Assembly: GCA_039881145.1 (NCBI GenBank)
Contig: JAYKKI010000074.1
Span: 8,968,501-9,032,500 of the forward strand
DNA: 64,000 nt
Direction: 5' to 3'
Source: Druceiella hillmani
Lineage: Eukaryota; Arthropoda; Insecta; Lepidoptera; Hepialidae
The stretch's first letter is position 1. Every line of letters begins with the position of its first letter. Made by a program: the position numbers and the translations under genes. Below are positions 47,435 to 58,888 of this stretch, piece by piece. The notes below the pieces were generated by a model that was not told the DNA's origin, did not search any database, and was given only the letters and a program-made list of their open reading frames with translations.

Positions 47435-48990
47435 TTCTCTTTTGCATAAAAAACGGGCGGTTTTGATTTTGTCATATTATTAACAAAATATTATTTATTA
47501 AGAGGTTTTATTAATTGTAATTGTTACTGGCAGGTATAGTGTATTCTGGCACATTATAAAAAACGAACGTTATAAATTTGAAATTTATTCTTTTTGAATG
47601 AAAATTCTTTCACTAACAAAAAGAAATTTTTTGGCGGTAAATGAAATCCAACTCTTATTACGTTCTTTTTCACTTGTTACGTTTTTTTTAACGAATAAAT
47701 TTTAATTAAATTACTGCTGTTTGCTGCATTAGTTCACTTCTGTGTGCTGTTCTCAGTATGGTTGAAAAAACGATAAGAGCTAGTTGAATTATTGCGCTGC
47801 TTGAAGAAGGCTGTAGCCAATGTTTTGTGTCTTAGCAGTCAGGCTCGGTTCTGGAAGAAAACGGTGCAATGAACCACGGGACGACCGCTTCATAGTCAGT
47901 CAAGCGCTACGAAATCGTCAAGTTACGTACGTGGATCTCAAACAGAACCTCGAGGACATCAGAAGTACACGAGTAAGCCTATGGACAGTCGGAAGGAGAC
48001 TTCAGGCCATCAATATACGTAGCTATCGCCCAGCCCGGGACCCTAGATTGCTCCGTGAGCATCGAGTTGCCAGATTGAGATTCGCTCAAAATTTTTCGTC
48101 ATGGACTCAACAAGACTGGAATAGTATTTTATTCTCCGATGAAGCTCGTATATCGATTAGTGGTGAGGATCGACGTCGGCAAATCTTACGAAGATCTGGA
48201 GAACGCTTCGCGGAAGTGTGCTTTGAGGAAATTACGGTGGAGCCTCCGTAATGTTTTGGGCTGGTATTAACTCAGATGATCGTACCGAGTTAGTTTTTAT
48301 TAAAAATGGCACACTTAATGGGCAAAGGTACATAACAGAGGTGCTTATTCCTCATGCCACAATCCTCAACCCACATTAACAGCAGTTGGAGGCGAGTCCA
48401 TTTTTATGGACGACAACGCTCGCGCCCATCCCTCTAGAGACGTTGATGCGTATATGCAGGAGGCCGAAATTCGTCGGTTAGACTGGCCAGCTAAAAGTTC
48501 CGACCTCAATACGATAGAACACATATGGGATAATCTCAAACAATGCGTCAGAGCTGTAAAACCAGCTTCATAAAACCTACAGGCCCTTAAAAATATGATC
48601 GTCGCTGAATGGAAACGTATTCCTCAGGAAATGATAAAAAGAACTGATTGAACATCATCAAAAGCATGCCTAGCAGATTAAGCGCATTGATTTTAGCTAG
48701 AGGAGGCCATACTCGTTACTAAATTTTCAAATTTTATGTTGAATTAATAAAAAATATTCAGAAATAAACTTTAGCCATTTTTAATATACCGGTATGAAAA
48801 CGCTCGTCTGTGGACTCTAGGTCGTTTTCTTTATTTATTGGCATTTTAGTGACCGAAGTAGGTAAAAACGATATCTCAATAATAAATAACAATATTCTCA
48901 TCACATCGCCATGTAAAATGCATCAAATAATAATAAAATAACTTTGATATGGTTTATTCCTATAAGTGCCTGTTTTTTTGCAAAAGAGTA
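47435..48990 (+). mobile_element. Tc1-family DNA transposon, full length, inactive
   Basis: The element is about 1,556 bp. The left end TTCTCTTTTGCATAAAAAAC (from 47,435) is matched by the reverse complement of the right end TACTCTTTTGCAAAAAAACA (to 48,990). Terminal inverted repeats of about 25 bp differ by a few substitutions and one base of length. TA dinucleotides flank both sides (47,433-47,434 and 48,991-48,992), the expected Tc1 target duplication. One decayed transposase gene lies inside. It is inserted between composite block copies 2 and 3. Confidence 0.85.
47758..48722 (+). pseudogene. Tc1-like DD34E transposase, broken
   Basis: Starts at ATG 47,758 (MVEKTIRAS, then a stop) and ends at ARGGHTRY with TAA at 48,720-48,722. 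The paired helix-turn-helix region is shortened: after LLEEGCSQ the frame jumps almost at once to GSGRKRC, so about 75-80 bases of the N-terminal DNA-binding domain are missing. From 47,820 to 48,220 one frame is open through LRNRQVTYVDLKQNLEDIR, WTVGRRLQA and ILFSDEARIS. Frameshifts then lead to NYGGASVMFWAGI, a stop at 48,377, and SIFMDDNARAH through DWPAKSSDLNTIEHIWDNLK. The catalytic triad is all present: Asp 48,138-48,140, Asp 48,412-48,414, Glu 48,517-48,519. Exactly 34 residues separate the last two, the DD34E spacing of the Tc1 group. Further stops follow. The protein would have cut and pasted the element in the nucleus; it cannot now. Confidence 0.93.
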
Positions 48991-49934
48991 TATAATCAGA
49001 GTAATTTTACATAAACTTTTCTGTGCTTTATTTTTTTGTGTTCAATAATTGGTTCTAATTGTTCAATAATTGGTTTTAATTGTTTATGAAGGGGATATCG
49101 AGGAAAATTGATGTTTGCTCGTTAAAATTTTGGAAAGAATCAATTGCGAAATAAAGACACAAATTACTAAATTAATATTTTATTAAGATGCTATCAACAA
49201 CCTAAAATTCATAATCACTTAATGCGATTGAGGGAATATGAGACCTGTAGGACATGGGGACGCTGTAGAATAGCTGTATAAATTACCGTTTTATATACTT
49301 CATTTCTTAAATTAACTTCCATGGATGTGAAATGCAACCAAATTCCAAGACCAAGAATTATATATATAGTTAAAAAGTAATTGTACAAAATGTTTGTTAA
49401 AGCAATGCATGTCTGGTTGAAGCATGCTTGGGTTTAAATTTATAAAAGTTAGACATGGGTAAGTTATTTCTTTGTGGGTTTCCTCCAAAGTTAACACAAC
49501 ATTAATGTAATATAATCAAACAGAGATAAGGAACTAATTATTTTTATAGGATTGTTTCTAAACCGATCATTGATCAGTGCGATTGTATAGTAAATTTTGG
49601 TAAAGCATTAAATTATTTCAATAGCACAAAATTCTTTTACGCTCTTTGTGAAATATTCACGAAATTATAACCATAAATGCACCGAATACTCGCGTTCATG
49701 TCAATTCTCACTTTAAATGATAAAGATATCTGTAACAGGATACATATTTTTTGCTCAGATTATAATGATAAATGAAACGGAGGTTACTTTAATGCAGCAA
49801 TACAAACAATCTACAAAATGTAAGTCTAATGTAAGTTTTGTTGCTTAATTTATCAAATAACACAGAGTTGTTAATAATTACGCATTGTTCGTTTCATCAA
49901 TCAAATTTGGTTCGACAGTTTTGCTGATTTTATG
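48991..49934. other. Intergenic, nothing but a short duplication
   Basis: No gene supported; a 61-codon minus-strand frame at 49,312-49,497 has no recognisable motif. Confidence 0.5.
49041..49082. repeat. 21-bp tandem duplication
   Basis: TTCAATAATTGGTTCTAATTG-type unit (21 bases, here split as TTCAATAATTGG and TTYTAATTG) present twice head to tail with one C/T difference. Confidence 0.9.
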
Positions 49935-50085
49935 AATGTGTACGTGTGGCGGACTTATTAATATAAAAGCAATCTCTCACAGACAACCAAAAGACCAGTC
50001 CACAGGCCTGCTCGACGAGAGGGTGGAAATCGAACCCGCGTCACAGCGGTGTGCCGTGCCATCACAGGCCGTATTCCTAGTAATC
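49935..50085 (-). repeat. tRNA-derived SINE-like fragment
   Basis: On the minus strand GCGGGTTCGATTTCC (from about 50,041 downward) is a very good RNA polymerase III B box. About 25 bases before it, TGATGGCACGGCACACC is a plausible but poor A box. After it comes CACCCTCTCGTCGAGCAGG and a T-rich end. The A-to-B distance is short for a functional tRNA and no cloverleaf forms, so this is better read as a SINE remnant than a tRNA gene. No clear target-site duplication was found. Confidence 0.45.
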
Positions 50086-50585
50086 ACAATACACCACGTT
50101 GAAGTTAGGTGACTGTGAATCTTATTAAACCAGGATATATCAGTCACAGCTATTTGTGTTTAAAAGTGTGACATAGTTAAAGAGAGCTGTGAGAGAATAA
50201 TTAGAAAAAACTTCATAAAAAGTAAAATTTATTATAATTTACACTTTAATAATTATATGAAGGGTATTAATAACAAATTAGATGAAGCATTCGTCTTGCC
50301 GCTGCCTGTACAGTCACGCGCTGTGTTTACACGGGCGGAGCAGTTATTAATCCTTTGTAGCGGGCGCGCAAGAGTTGACGTATTGCAATTTTATAAAAAG
50401 GTGTAACAGCCCATAATTGTACGAATATTATTATCTAAATATTTTCAGGAGAAATTTTGTCTAGTAAAAGGGCAATTTCAGTAATATTATAAGTCAATAA
50501 ATGTTTACTTTGGTACACACTTATAGCGCTGGTTTCGACTTGACTTATTTTGTTATTTCTTTTATTCATTTTCTTCTCGAATGAA
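50086..50585. other. Intergenic with a small CpG-rich patch
   Basis: 50,290-50,380 is GC-richer (GTACAGTCACGCGCTGTG, CACGGGCGGAGCAG, GCGGGCGCGCAAG) and is followed by TTTTATAAAAAGG. It could be promoter-like but no transcript or frame is visible. Confidence 0.35.
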
Positions 50586-50687
50586 AAGGTTACATTTTAT
50601 GTACGTATTCAAAAAGTCTAATCGGTTAACTTAGTCAAGGTTACATTTTATGTACGTATTCAAAAAGTCTAATCGGTTAACTTAGTC
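50586..50687. repeat. Perfect 51-bp tandem duplication
   Basis: The 51-base unit beginning AAGGTTACATTTTATGTACG occurs twice head to tail (50,586-50,636 and 50,637-50,687) with no difference. Confidence 0.97.
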
Positions 50688-50859
50688 ACTTCAAATATCA
50701 TGTTAAAAAAGAAGATTTTAGAGAAAATCCCGTGTGATACTTATATGCAGACATTGAAACAAATTGCAAAGGGTTCTATGTTGGTACTTAGTTCATGTAC
50801 ATGCTATAATTTATTTCGTTGCTAAATATCCAGCGCATTATTTTTGTATTCGCTTTGAT

Positions 50860-53105
50860 GTGGATCTGGGGCGATACCCTGAATACCAATATAACGCGTA
50901 GCATATAACGTATAAATATCTGCTAAATTATTAGCTAAATTGTCACGTCTATGCCCGTCAAATGCGACTTAAGTTATTGAATATTTAAAGCCTTCATCTC
51001 TTTAACGTACGCTTCTTTTGTATCCAGTAGCACGAGATGCGTTTGGATAAAGGCTTACAAATTGAGCTCCTATATGAACACAATTCGTGTAGGTTCCTAA
51101 AAAATATAATTTTTTTTAATGATGCCTCGCATGTTTTTTGATGAATTTTCAGTTTTTTTCACAAAATTCATCAGAGTAGTTTTAAACGAGCAACTTATTA
51201 TTGGTTTTCTTCCTGAGTTAAAGAAAACTTTATTTTTCTTCATTTTTACGTTCTTCATGCCTTAGTTTCCAAGACTTTGAACCTATATTAAATTAGGAAT
51301 GCTTTGCCTGTATAAATTAATTTATATGTTGCAAAATATGAATATGTTTTAAATACATATGTCCATGATGTTGTAAATATTTAAAGTTAGGTCGATTTCT
51401 TTTTCATATATCGTAAAGGAAAAGTTCTTTCAAAATTAAATCAAGTTTTAAATTGATATATAATACCTACCCTTCGTATTATTAAATATAATTTTGGTGG
51501 ATTTTTATGACTTTTCCTGCTTTTATCATCACAACAGACGAGTGACTGATATCTTACAGAATCCGTTTCGAGTTGGTATTTTCATTTACACACTTTGTTA
51601 ATAAAAATCATTTCGGTTTATTTTCATAACCCATTATAGGTGAACCTATTGTAGTCATCATACCAGACGAGTATCCAATAGAATATGATTCGGGGTGATA
51701 TTTTCATTTTCATACTATATTAGTTTGTCACAAATATCTAAAGGAAACACAATTAGAAACAAGCCTATTTTATCCAGTTTTCTTGTCGGCCCAGATCTTT
51801 GTGCATTTCGATTTCGGAATGATGAAAGTCTGTGACTGGCGGCAAACACTGACTGTTTTGATATATTCTATTCAAATCTAATTGTACAATTGTTTAAAAA
51901 AGAACTGGAAGTTAAATATATTATACATCCGAAGGAATAACCATGTTTCCGACTGTAGGTTACGATTTAGTTGTCGATTCATGATCAGAATAACCTCATA
52001 GTCACGCTCATTCTAAAGCACACCTCACATGTATTATTTCTCCATCTGCAGTCTCTGGAACATTTGGTTCCAAAATATCATATCATAATCGCAAGTAATT
52101 TTGTAGTGGTAAGTTATCATAATTTGTAAAAGTTTAATTAACTTTTTTAATCTAGTACGAATGAGTTCCGTTTAAACATTATGGATCATATAAAAATTAA
52201 TTCGTGCATATATATATCTCGAAATATGAAAGTAGTTACCATTATTCAGGATTCCTAATTAATTACTTTACATTATACATTTAATAAAATGAAGAATTTC
52301 TTTCATAGCAACTTTAGAAGATTTTCATTACACTTAGTCATTTTAGTCAAATGTATTTGCTATTTATAAAAGTATATCACTGCTTAATATTTCCGAGATG
52401 TATATTCGTTTGCAAATGTTTTAATGAATTTACTTTATTATTTCATTAAGACCCCAAATATCTTTATTCATATTATTAACGAAAACAAAATAGGATCGAC
52501 ACGTAGATAACTTCTGCTGAATTGCCAATATCTTATCAATCGAAAGTGCCTAAAAAAATTAGGAGCATTCCTTTTCATAGCGTCGCGGAGCACAATTTCT
52601 AACTAATAAGATATTACGTGTATGCGAAGGATAATGCAAAGAAATTTCAGAAAGTGCTACAATATCGGAGATGTTTTTAATGATTTTATTAATTGAACGC
52701 AACGTTTTATTTAAGATTTTCACTTCTTAGTTTTTACTAAACTTAATCACTTGCACGCATGGGTTTTCGCCGTTTAATATTTCCAAGATATTTATTTGTT
52801 TGCAAATATTTTAATGAATTTATTAGATTATTTAATTAAACCCCAAATATCCTTATTCGTATAATTAACGAAAACATAACAGAGTCGACATGTAGCTAAC
52901 TTCTGCTGATATGCCAAAATCTCATCAATCAAAAGTGGCTCAAGATTTTGGAAGCGTTTCTTTTCATATTGACGTATAGTGCAATGTCAAACTAATAAGA
53001 TATTATGTACATGCAAAAAACAAAGCACGGAAATTTTAGGATGTCCTAAAATGTTGGAGATGTTTTTGACGATTTTATTAACTGAACGCAACCTTTTATT
53101 TTACT
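50860..53105 (+). repeat. Composite noncoding block, copy 3 (partial)
   Basis: CCCGTCAAATGCGACTTAAG with TTATTGAATATTTAAAGCC at 50.95 kb matches GTCAAATGCGACTTAAC and TTATTGAACATTCAAAGCG at 34.97 kb, and weaker strings at 45.37 kb. GGTATTTTCATTTACACACT at 51.58 kb matches GCATTTTCATTTACACGCT at 45.90 kb and ATATTTTCGTTTACACTCT at 35.56 kb; a second version follows at 51.70 kb. It ends with the 390-base tandem pair listed separately. Confidence 0.65.
52383..53105 (+). repeat. Two diverged tandem copies, 390-bp period
   Basis: CTTAATATTTCCGAGATG at 52,383 and TTTAATATTTCCAAGATA at 52,773 start two collinear units. Further paired anchors are AACGAAAACAAAATAGG / AACGAAAACATAACAGAG, TCGACACGTAGATAACTTC / TCGACATGTAGCTAACTTC, AACTAATAAGATATTACG / AACTAATAAGATATTATG, and AATTGAACGCAACG / AACTGAACGCAACC. 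Similarity is roughly three in four bases by eye. Confidence 0.85.
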
Positions 53106-54111
53106 TATTTATATCATTATTCCCAGAAAGAGACAGGAAATTGTCATTCCCACCAACTTTCTTAAAAATAATTAAACATAAACAATGAATTGAACTATTA
53201 AAAGATTTGTAAGATTTCGTACTTGTCCTGAATCAAATAAAATCCATAATTGCTCCACCACATAAAGAACCTAAGCGCTATAGATAAGGGAGAACGAATG
53301 AACATTGTTTCGTGGTTAAAGGACTTAAAACAAAATGTCATTCGGAAAAACAAAGTTAAATCAAAATATATGAAATTAAACCAGTTTCAACGCTAACAAT
53401 TATCAACATAGTTGCTGAGTAAGTTTACCAAGAATTAATTCGAAAGTAAAATTTATTTAAAAACAGAAGGTTGCGATCTGCCAAGTCGAGGATTAAATTA
53501 GTAAAACGTCAAGAAGGAAAATATTGTGGAAACTATACATTTTGAAATCTTATATATTTTTTTATAGACTTCCTCCGATATTTGTTCCTCATGTCCTTTC
53601 TCATTTTTATTTTTCTCTAACAATTTAAAGATTCAAGATAACACAAAATTCCACAAAATTTACCTTTTCGCTTGATGCTTACCATCGGCTTTATATTCTG
53701 CACGGTACGTGTCCTCACAAGTTTAAGTAATTATAGCATATACCGCAACCAAATAAAAGATTAATAAAAGATACTCTTAAATTTCCTTTTAGTTCGAGCA
53801 TACAATATTATGATTATATGAAGCGTGCAGCATCTTTAAAACTTCTACTATTTAAAACTTCTCTCCGCCTTTTTTAAAATTCATAATGCGTAAATATGGA
53901 ATGAGGCTAACAATGAGATTAACAATTTTGAATATTTTTCGAACCAATATAAAAATTGGAAAAAATCATTCTTCACTCAATTGCAGTAGGGTCATGCCAA
54001 TATAACAACGCAGCTTATTTTTTTAATTCGATTAGAAATTCAAGAATTGATTACCATGGAAACCTCGCTTCGCTAAGTAATTTAAAACGGAGATGCAATA
54101 AAAAAAATTCT

Positions 54112-54112
<1 letters not shown>
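53106..54112. other. Intergenic, nothing seen
   Basis: A+T-rich, no recognisable gene or repeat. Confidence 0.5.
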
Positions 54113-54175
<63 letters not shown>

Positions 54176-54190
54176 GTACATATATGTATA
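54113..54190. repeat. (TA)n microsatellite
   Basis: About 58 bases of TA alternation followed by interrupted TATG and TACA units. Alternating Tyr/Ile frames on both strands across it are artefacts. Confidence 0.97.
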
Positions 54191-54576
54191 GAAATGCAAA
54201 ATAAATGTATATATATTGATGTAATTATTATACATCTTTGTAAATATAACTATGCGATCGTACATAAAAACTTGTAGTACATAATGTAACATTTGAAAAT
54301 ATTATGAAATAATGTTTCTTTATTGTAAAGAATTATAAAATTGTTTACGATAAGCATAAACAAATTAAACGAAACATTTGCTAAATAACATCATTTAGTA
54401 AAACTAAATTGCATTATGCGCAAAATTACTTTTGAAAAATTGTCCAATATTCAAATAAATTTAAAATAACTAACAATATGGTCTATATTTTTTTCTACGT
54501 ATTAATCTCACTTGAGTTTTAAAGTAAAATTGACTGGTATTTAATAAGGAGATACTCAAATTTCAACTTAGTGTAT
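54191..54576. other. Spacer between two microsatellites
   Basis: A+T-rich, no recognisable feature. Confidence 0.5.
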
Positions 54577-54577
54577 G

Positions 54578-54674
<97 letters not shown>
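54577..54674. repeat. (TA)n(TG)n(TA)n microsatellite
   Basis: TA alternation broken by one TACA, then about 20 bases of TG and a final TA run. Confidence 0.97.
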
Positions 54675-54744
54675 GACACGCTCCTGCAACAGAAGTAAAA
54701 GAAGAGAATCTGCAAAATCTACCTCGATGCGAGCAGTATAACAT

Positions 54745-54915
54745 TTTTGCGAAAGTCTATCTTTCAAAGTTGTCAACATTCAACACAAAACACACTTGTG
54801 GGAATTTTCTGACGTTTAAATTTGAAAGGAAAGTTTGTTGGCTTGCAAAATGTGCGGAGAATTAAGATCTCTCCAGAGTAGCAAGTTAATATTCATATTG
54901 ATTTTGGTAACATTT
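54745..54915 (+). repeat. Dispersed repeat family 2, copy b
   Basis: CACACTTGTGGGAATTTTCT, GACGTTTAAATTTGAA, AGTTTGTTGGCTTGC, ATGTGCGGAGAATTAAG, CTCTCCAGAGTAGC and TTAATATTCATATTGATTTT parallel copy a at 2,872-3,030 in order and spacing. Confidence 0.7.
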
Positions 54916-57419
54916 AATCTGCTTTGGGAGTTGTATCAACATTTTCCGTGGAATTATTAGATACCATTGTCTCTAATAATTGATTATAATTTCAACGTTT
55001 TAACTATTTATTCAATTGAATATTAACACAATACAGTAATCAATTTTTATAAATTTCTTCTCAAATGTGAAAATGACAACATTGTTAATTCTTTTTTAAA
55101 ATTAAAAGAATGAATAAATATGAACCATAAGTAAAAGTTTTATTCTAGTTTTATTTTGCTTCCTGGCATATAACGCGAAATATTATATGTAATGGATTAG
55201 TTGTATCGTGACCAAGTTTTTATGTGGATGTTATTGGTAGCTAAGTTTATCAACTTAAATATCTATGGGATTATAAAACAGATAATTTTTCTTTGTGTTA
55301 AGGACAGGTAATTGAATATTACTATTTAATAATTTTCTTATTTTGTTTCTACTTCTTTTAAAAAAACATCATAAGTCATCGCTACAAATTAAGAAATTGT
55401 CATGCGTGATAATGTTCAGTTTTTAAGAAATATTATCGATGCGATTACGAATTAACCGGTAGATAGCGTTACGATTGCGTTATGTGTCAATGAAATTACA
55501 CTTCAGGGTTTATTTATAAGTGTATAAGTGGTTTCGTTGTAAAATTTAATAGATTCGTCAAAGAATTCAAACCGTAGGAAATTTATATACATTACTTTAT
55601 GCTTAAAAACCTAATCCATATACATCAATGAACCATAACGAATTTAGAATCTGATTTCAAATGTTAATAAAAAAAAATATCCAACTAATGTGAGTAGAAA
55701 AATAGCATGCGGGTCAACATTTTCAGAATCAATACAGTTTAAAAACTTATACTATCGGTAACCAAGGGATAACCGATGTTTCTCATACAAATATTTTCAC
55801 CCTTTTGGACTAGTCGCTTTTTTATTTTCCGATATTTATAGGTAGAGTGTTACATAAATAGTTCTATAACCATTTTATTCTCGCCTAATCCCTCTTGTCT
55901 TAAGTTACCACCAGGCCGGACTTTTGCAGTGGAGTGGGATATGAAGCAATACCATTTATTTTGTTAATAGAGATTCCTTGGAAGATAGGATGGAACTATA
56001 GTGTTCAGGTTCGCATGCTTGGTGATCATGGAATATATCATGTTCTTACATTGCGAGTGTCAGATAATACCTTCTCGATAAATCAGGACACAGTGGTGGA
56101 CTGACGTCGTTTAAAACAGATCCTCCTCTTTGATATTTGCATCAAAATGTTTACAAACGAATTGGGTATAAAATTATAAGTAACTTTTTCTTTTAAATAT
56201 TTATTAAATTAATCATCATTATCAAAAGTAACGTTATAGGAATCTAGTAGGTATAATTTTTCCGGAGCTCGGTAGTGCGTATTAAAAATAAAGTCACGCT
56301 ACCATATTTTTAATAGAAATTTTCGACAAATTAAATTAACAATCAAAAACGAATGGTGAAATGCTTAATTGACCCTTTTAAAAATTTCATAGTTAAATAT
56401 TTAACATGATGTTTCATTTCAAAGGTCTTCTCATTTAGACTTTACATCTGGAAATTTATTGGAGCATGTCCTAGTTCAAGGATCCTTCTATAAGCCACGA
56501 GCGAGTAAAACTTCATTCATTTTGTTTATTATCTGCGCGGAGGATTAAAGAAAGAGATGGTTTTTATTTATTTCAAGTATTCTTAACGTCTCAAATGGGG
56601 GTGAAGGAGGTTCCAAAATAATATGAATTTGTTATGTTTTCATAAAAGTTAATATGGGTGTTATTATATTGATTATTTTAATACCTCAGTTCTGTAAAAT
56701 AAAAGAAGACACAATAAATTGAAAGGTATCAGGGAGAACTGGATGAAAAAATAAAAATTAATAAAATTATTTTGGTAATACATCTGACTTAACATTTTTT
56801 TTCTTTAACATTAATAATTTTAAAAATTGGCTGAAGCTTGCAATTACCCCAATGTCGATAATTTAAACTTTTTCTTCTAGTTTAGATTTTCTTCCAAAGT
56901 TTGACGTTTTCAGTAAGTTTTTAAACACATATTTAGAGGTATCCTTGAACATTGACGAACATTTTATTTTTTCAAATAATGCGGCCATGTATATTTAAAT
57001 ACAATTTATATTTTTCTCTAAATTAAATTGTAAGATGGAAAAAATCAGCGCGTACTAGTTGATTACCTTATGATCAGCTTTAAGTTTACAACAACAACGT
57101 ATTTGTAGCCATAAATTTGTTTTTCCTTTTTTTTACTCTGGGTCATTTTAGCACTACCCTCGGTTACCTGTTTATATATAATATAAAAGGATAACGGGTT
57201 TATCTTTATTTAACTTACCTATTATATACAAAATTCTAAAAACCAAGTAAATTTTTAAATAGGAAAAAGTCTTGTTTATTTATCCATGATGTTTAAATAT
57301 TGATGGAAAGTATAATTTTATAAATATCTCTCTGTAAACTTTATATATATTTAATAATTCTACGGAAAATTAGTGCACTTTTACCAGCGTTTCCAAAATC
57401 GTCTTGAATATTAAGTTAC
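54916..57419. other. Intergenic with one unexplained open frame
   Basis: No gene supported. A 66-codon plus-strand frame without a methionine start runs from 55,904 to a TGA at 56,102-56,104 (see findings). Everything else is A+T-rich and featureless to me. Confidence 0.45.
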
Positions 57420-57545
57420 TATTCGAGAGTTAGATTTACTGCGCACTTCGCTAGCTATCAAACTTCCATTAGAATTTAAACGTCAGTAAATTCCGACGCG
57501 TGGGTTTGATGACGACTGTTGGCAACTTTCAAAAGTAGACGACTT
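57420..57545 (-). repeat. Dispersed repeat family 2, copy c
   Basis: The reverse complement contains ACGCGTCGGAATTTACTG, ACGTTTAAATTCTAATGG, AAGTTTGATAGCTAGCG, AAGTGCGCAGTAAATC and CTCTCGAATAG, matching copies a and b. Confidence 0.7.
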
Positions 57546-58826
57546 TTTATTTTCGCCAGAACTTTATTCTGTTTGCGTCGAGATTGATTTTGAAGATATA
57601 ACTTTTTTATTTTAATTACCGAGACTACATCAAAACTTATAATTTCCTTACAAAGAGATAAAATACGTTTTTTAAGCGAAGTAATTTTTCTTAGCGGGAT
57701 ATTACTTAGCGGGTTGAGATTAGATACATAAAAAGGCTGTTATTGAAGCAATGGAAAGTTGGTCTATGTTTTTTAGGTAACATGACTATGTTTTTCCGAA
57801 GTCTCGCAATTTATAATACCCTCCACTTATTATATATAATTAACTAATTTAATTGTTTTTAACTAATTAAATTTAAAATCTTAGTATTTGCCGATTAAAT
57901 CTCAATCAAATTTGCATTAGAAGTATTTAAAACTCACATGAAAATATATCGAGAAATTTGTTAATTTTTTAAAGTTATCTGAACAGAATTTTGCACAGAT
58001 GTCTTACTAGATAATCTGCAATATAAGAAGCGGAATGCAATTTACGTTCTAAAGCACCGTATTAGGATTTAGACTATTACGGTCGAGATTAGACAGTGAT
58101 TTAACATAATTTGGCAGGTGTTCGTTTTAGTTTTACTAAATAATATTATTTAGTAAAACTAAAACACACATTAATATAGTAATTAATTTGTGTTCATTCT
58201 TGAAAAAATATGCCCGTCGACAAAAAAAAACACAATTTCAAAATATTTTGGAATTATTAAATTACATAAATACTACGTTTTTACAAAGTTATACACTACT
58301 TTCACAAAGTTATACCTGGAGAGAAATTAAAACGTGCGGCGTTATCTAAAATGACTGAGTGATATTAATTACTAAGTATTCATTTTTGTTCTTTTTCAAA
58401 TAACAATTTTCTGAAAGAAATTAAATTGCCTGGGAGGGACACATTGATCCATTGCTTCTTTGCAACATGAAACAACACATGTTCGCATCTTCTAATATTC
58501 GAGTTAGGATGAAATTTTTAGGGATAAAAGCCCCGAAATAAAAAGTGCCTTATATTTTACCCGGCTTACTAATTGTCTTTTTAAAAAAATACTCCGTATA
58601 TTGCTTTTTGTGAAAACGATATTTATTTTATCATTATTGATAATTGCTGTATATTTTTACAAATGCAGCTGGAAATATGCAACAATTGTCAATAATAATA
58701 ATACATCTAGAGCAGGTAAATGTATAAACAAGTTGATGTAGTAACAATAATTAGCATAAATACATCAATACATATTTATTTCTGCACTTATCTGTATCAA
58801 TTTAGCATACTATGTTAGAAATATCC
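57546..58826. other. Intergenic with one perfect palindrome
   Basis: No gene seen apart from the palindrome listed next. ACAAAGTTATAC occurs twice close together near 58,285-58,315. Confidence 0.5.
58124..58165. repeat. Perfect 42-bp palindrome
   Basis: GTTTTAGTTTTACTAAATAA and the following 22 bases form an uninterrupted palindrome with no loop, centred between 58,144 and 58,145. A partial relative, TTTAGTAAAACTAAA, occurs alone near 54,397. Confidence 0.93.
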
Positions 58827-58830
58827 ATAT

Positions 58831-58883
<53 letters not shown>

Positions 58884-58888
58884 AACAT
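58827..58888. repeat. (CA)n(TA)n microsatellite
   Basis: About 20 bases of AC alternation followed by about 28 bases of TA alternation. Confidence 0.96.

Noticed and set aside
53956..54204. Plus-strand frame, and its minus-strand counterpart at 54,110-54,292
   Set aside because: Half or more of each is the TA microsatellite; the rest has no recognisable motif.
54519..54779. 86-codon minus-strand frame
   Set aside because: Mostly the TA/TG microsatellite.
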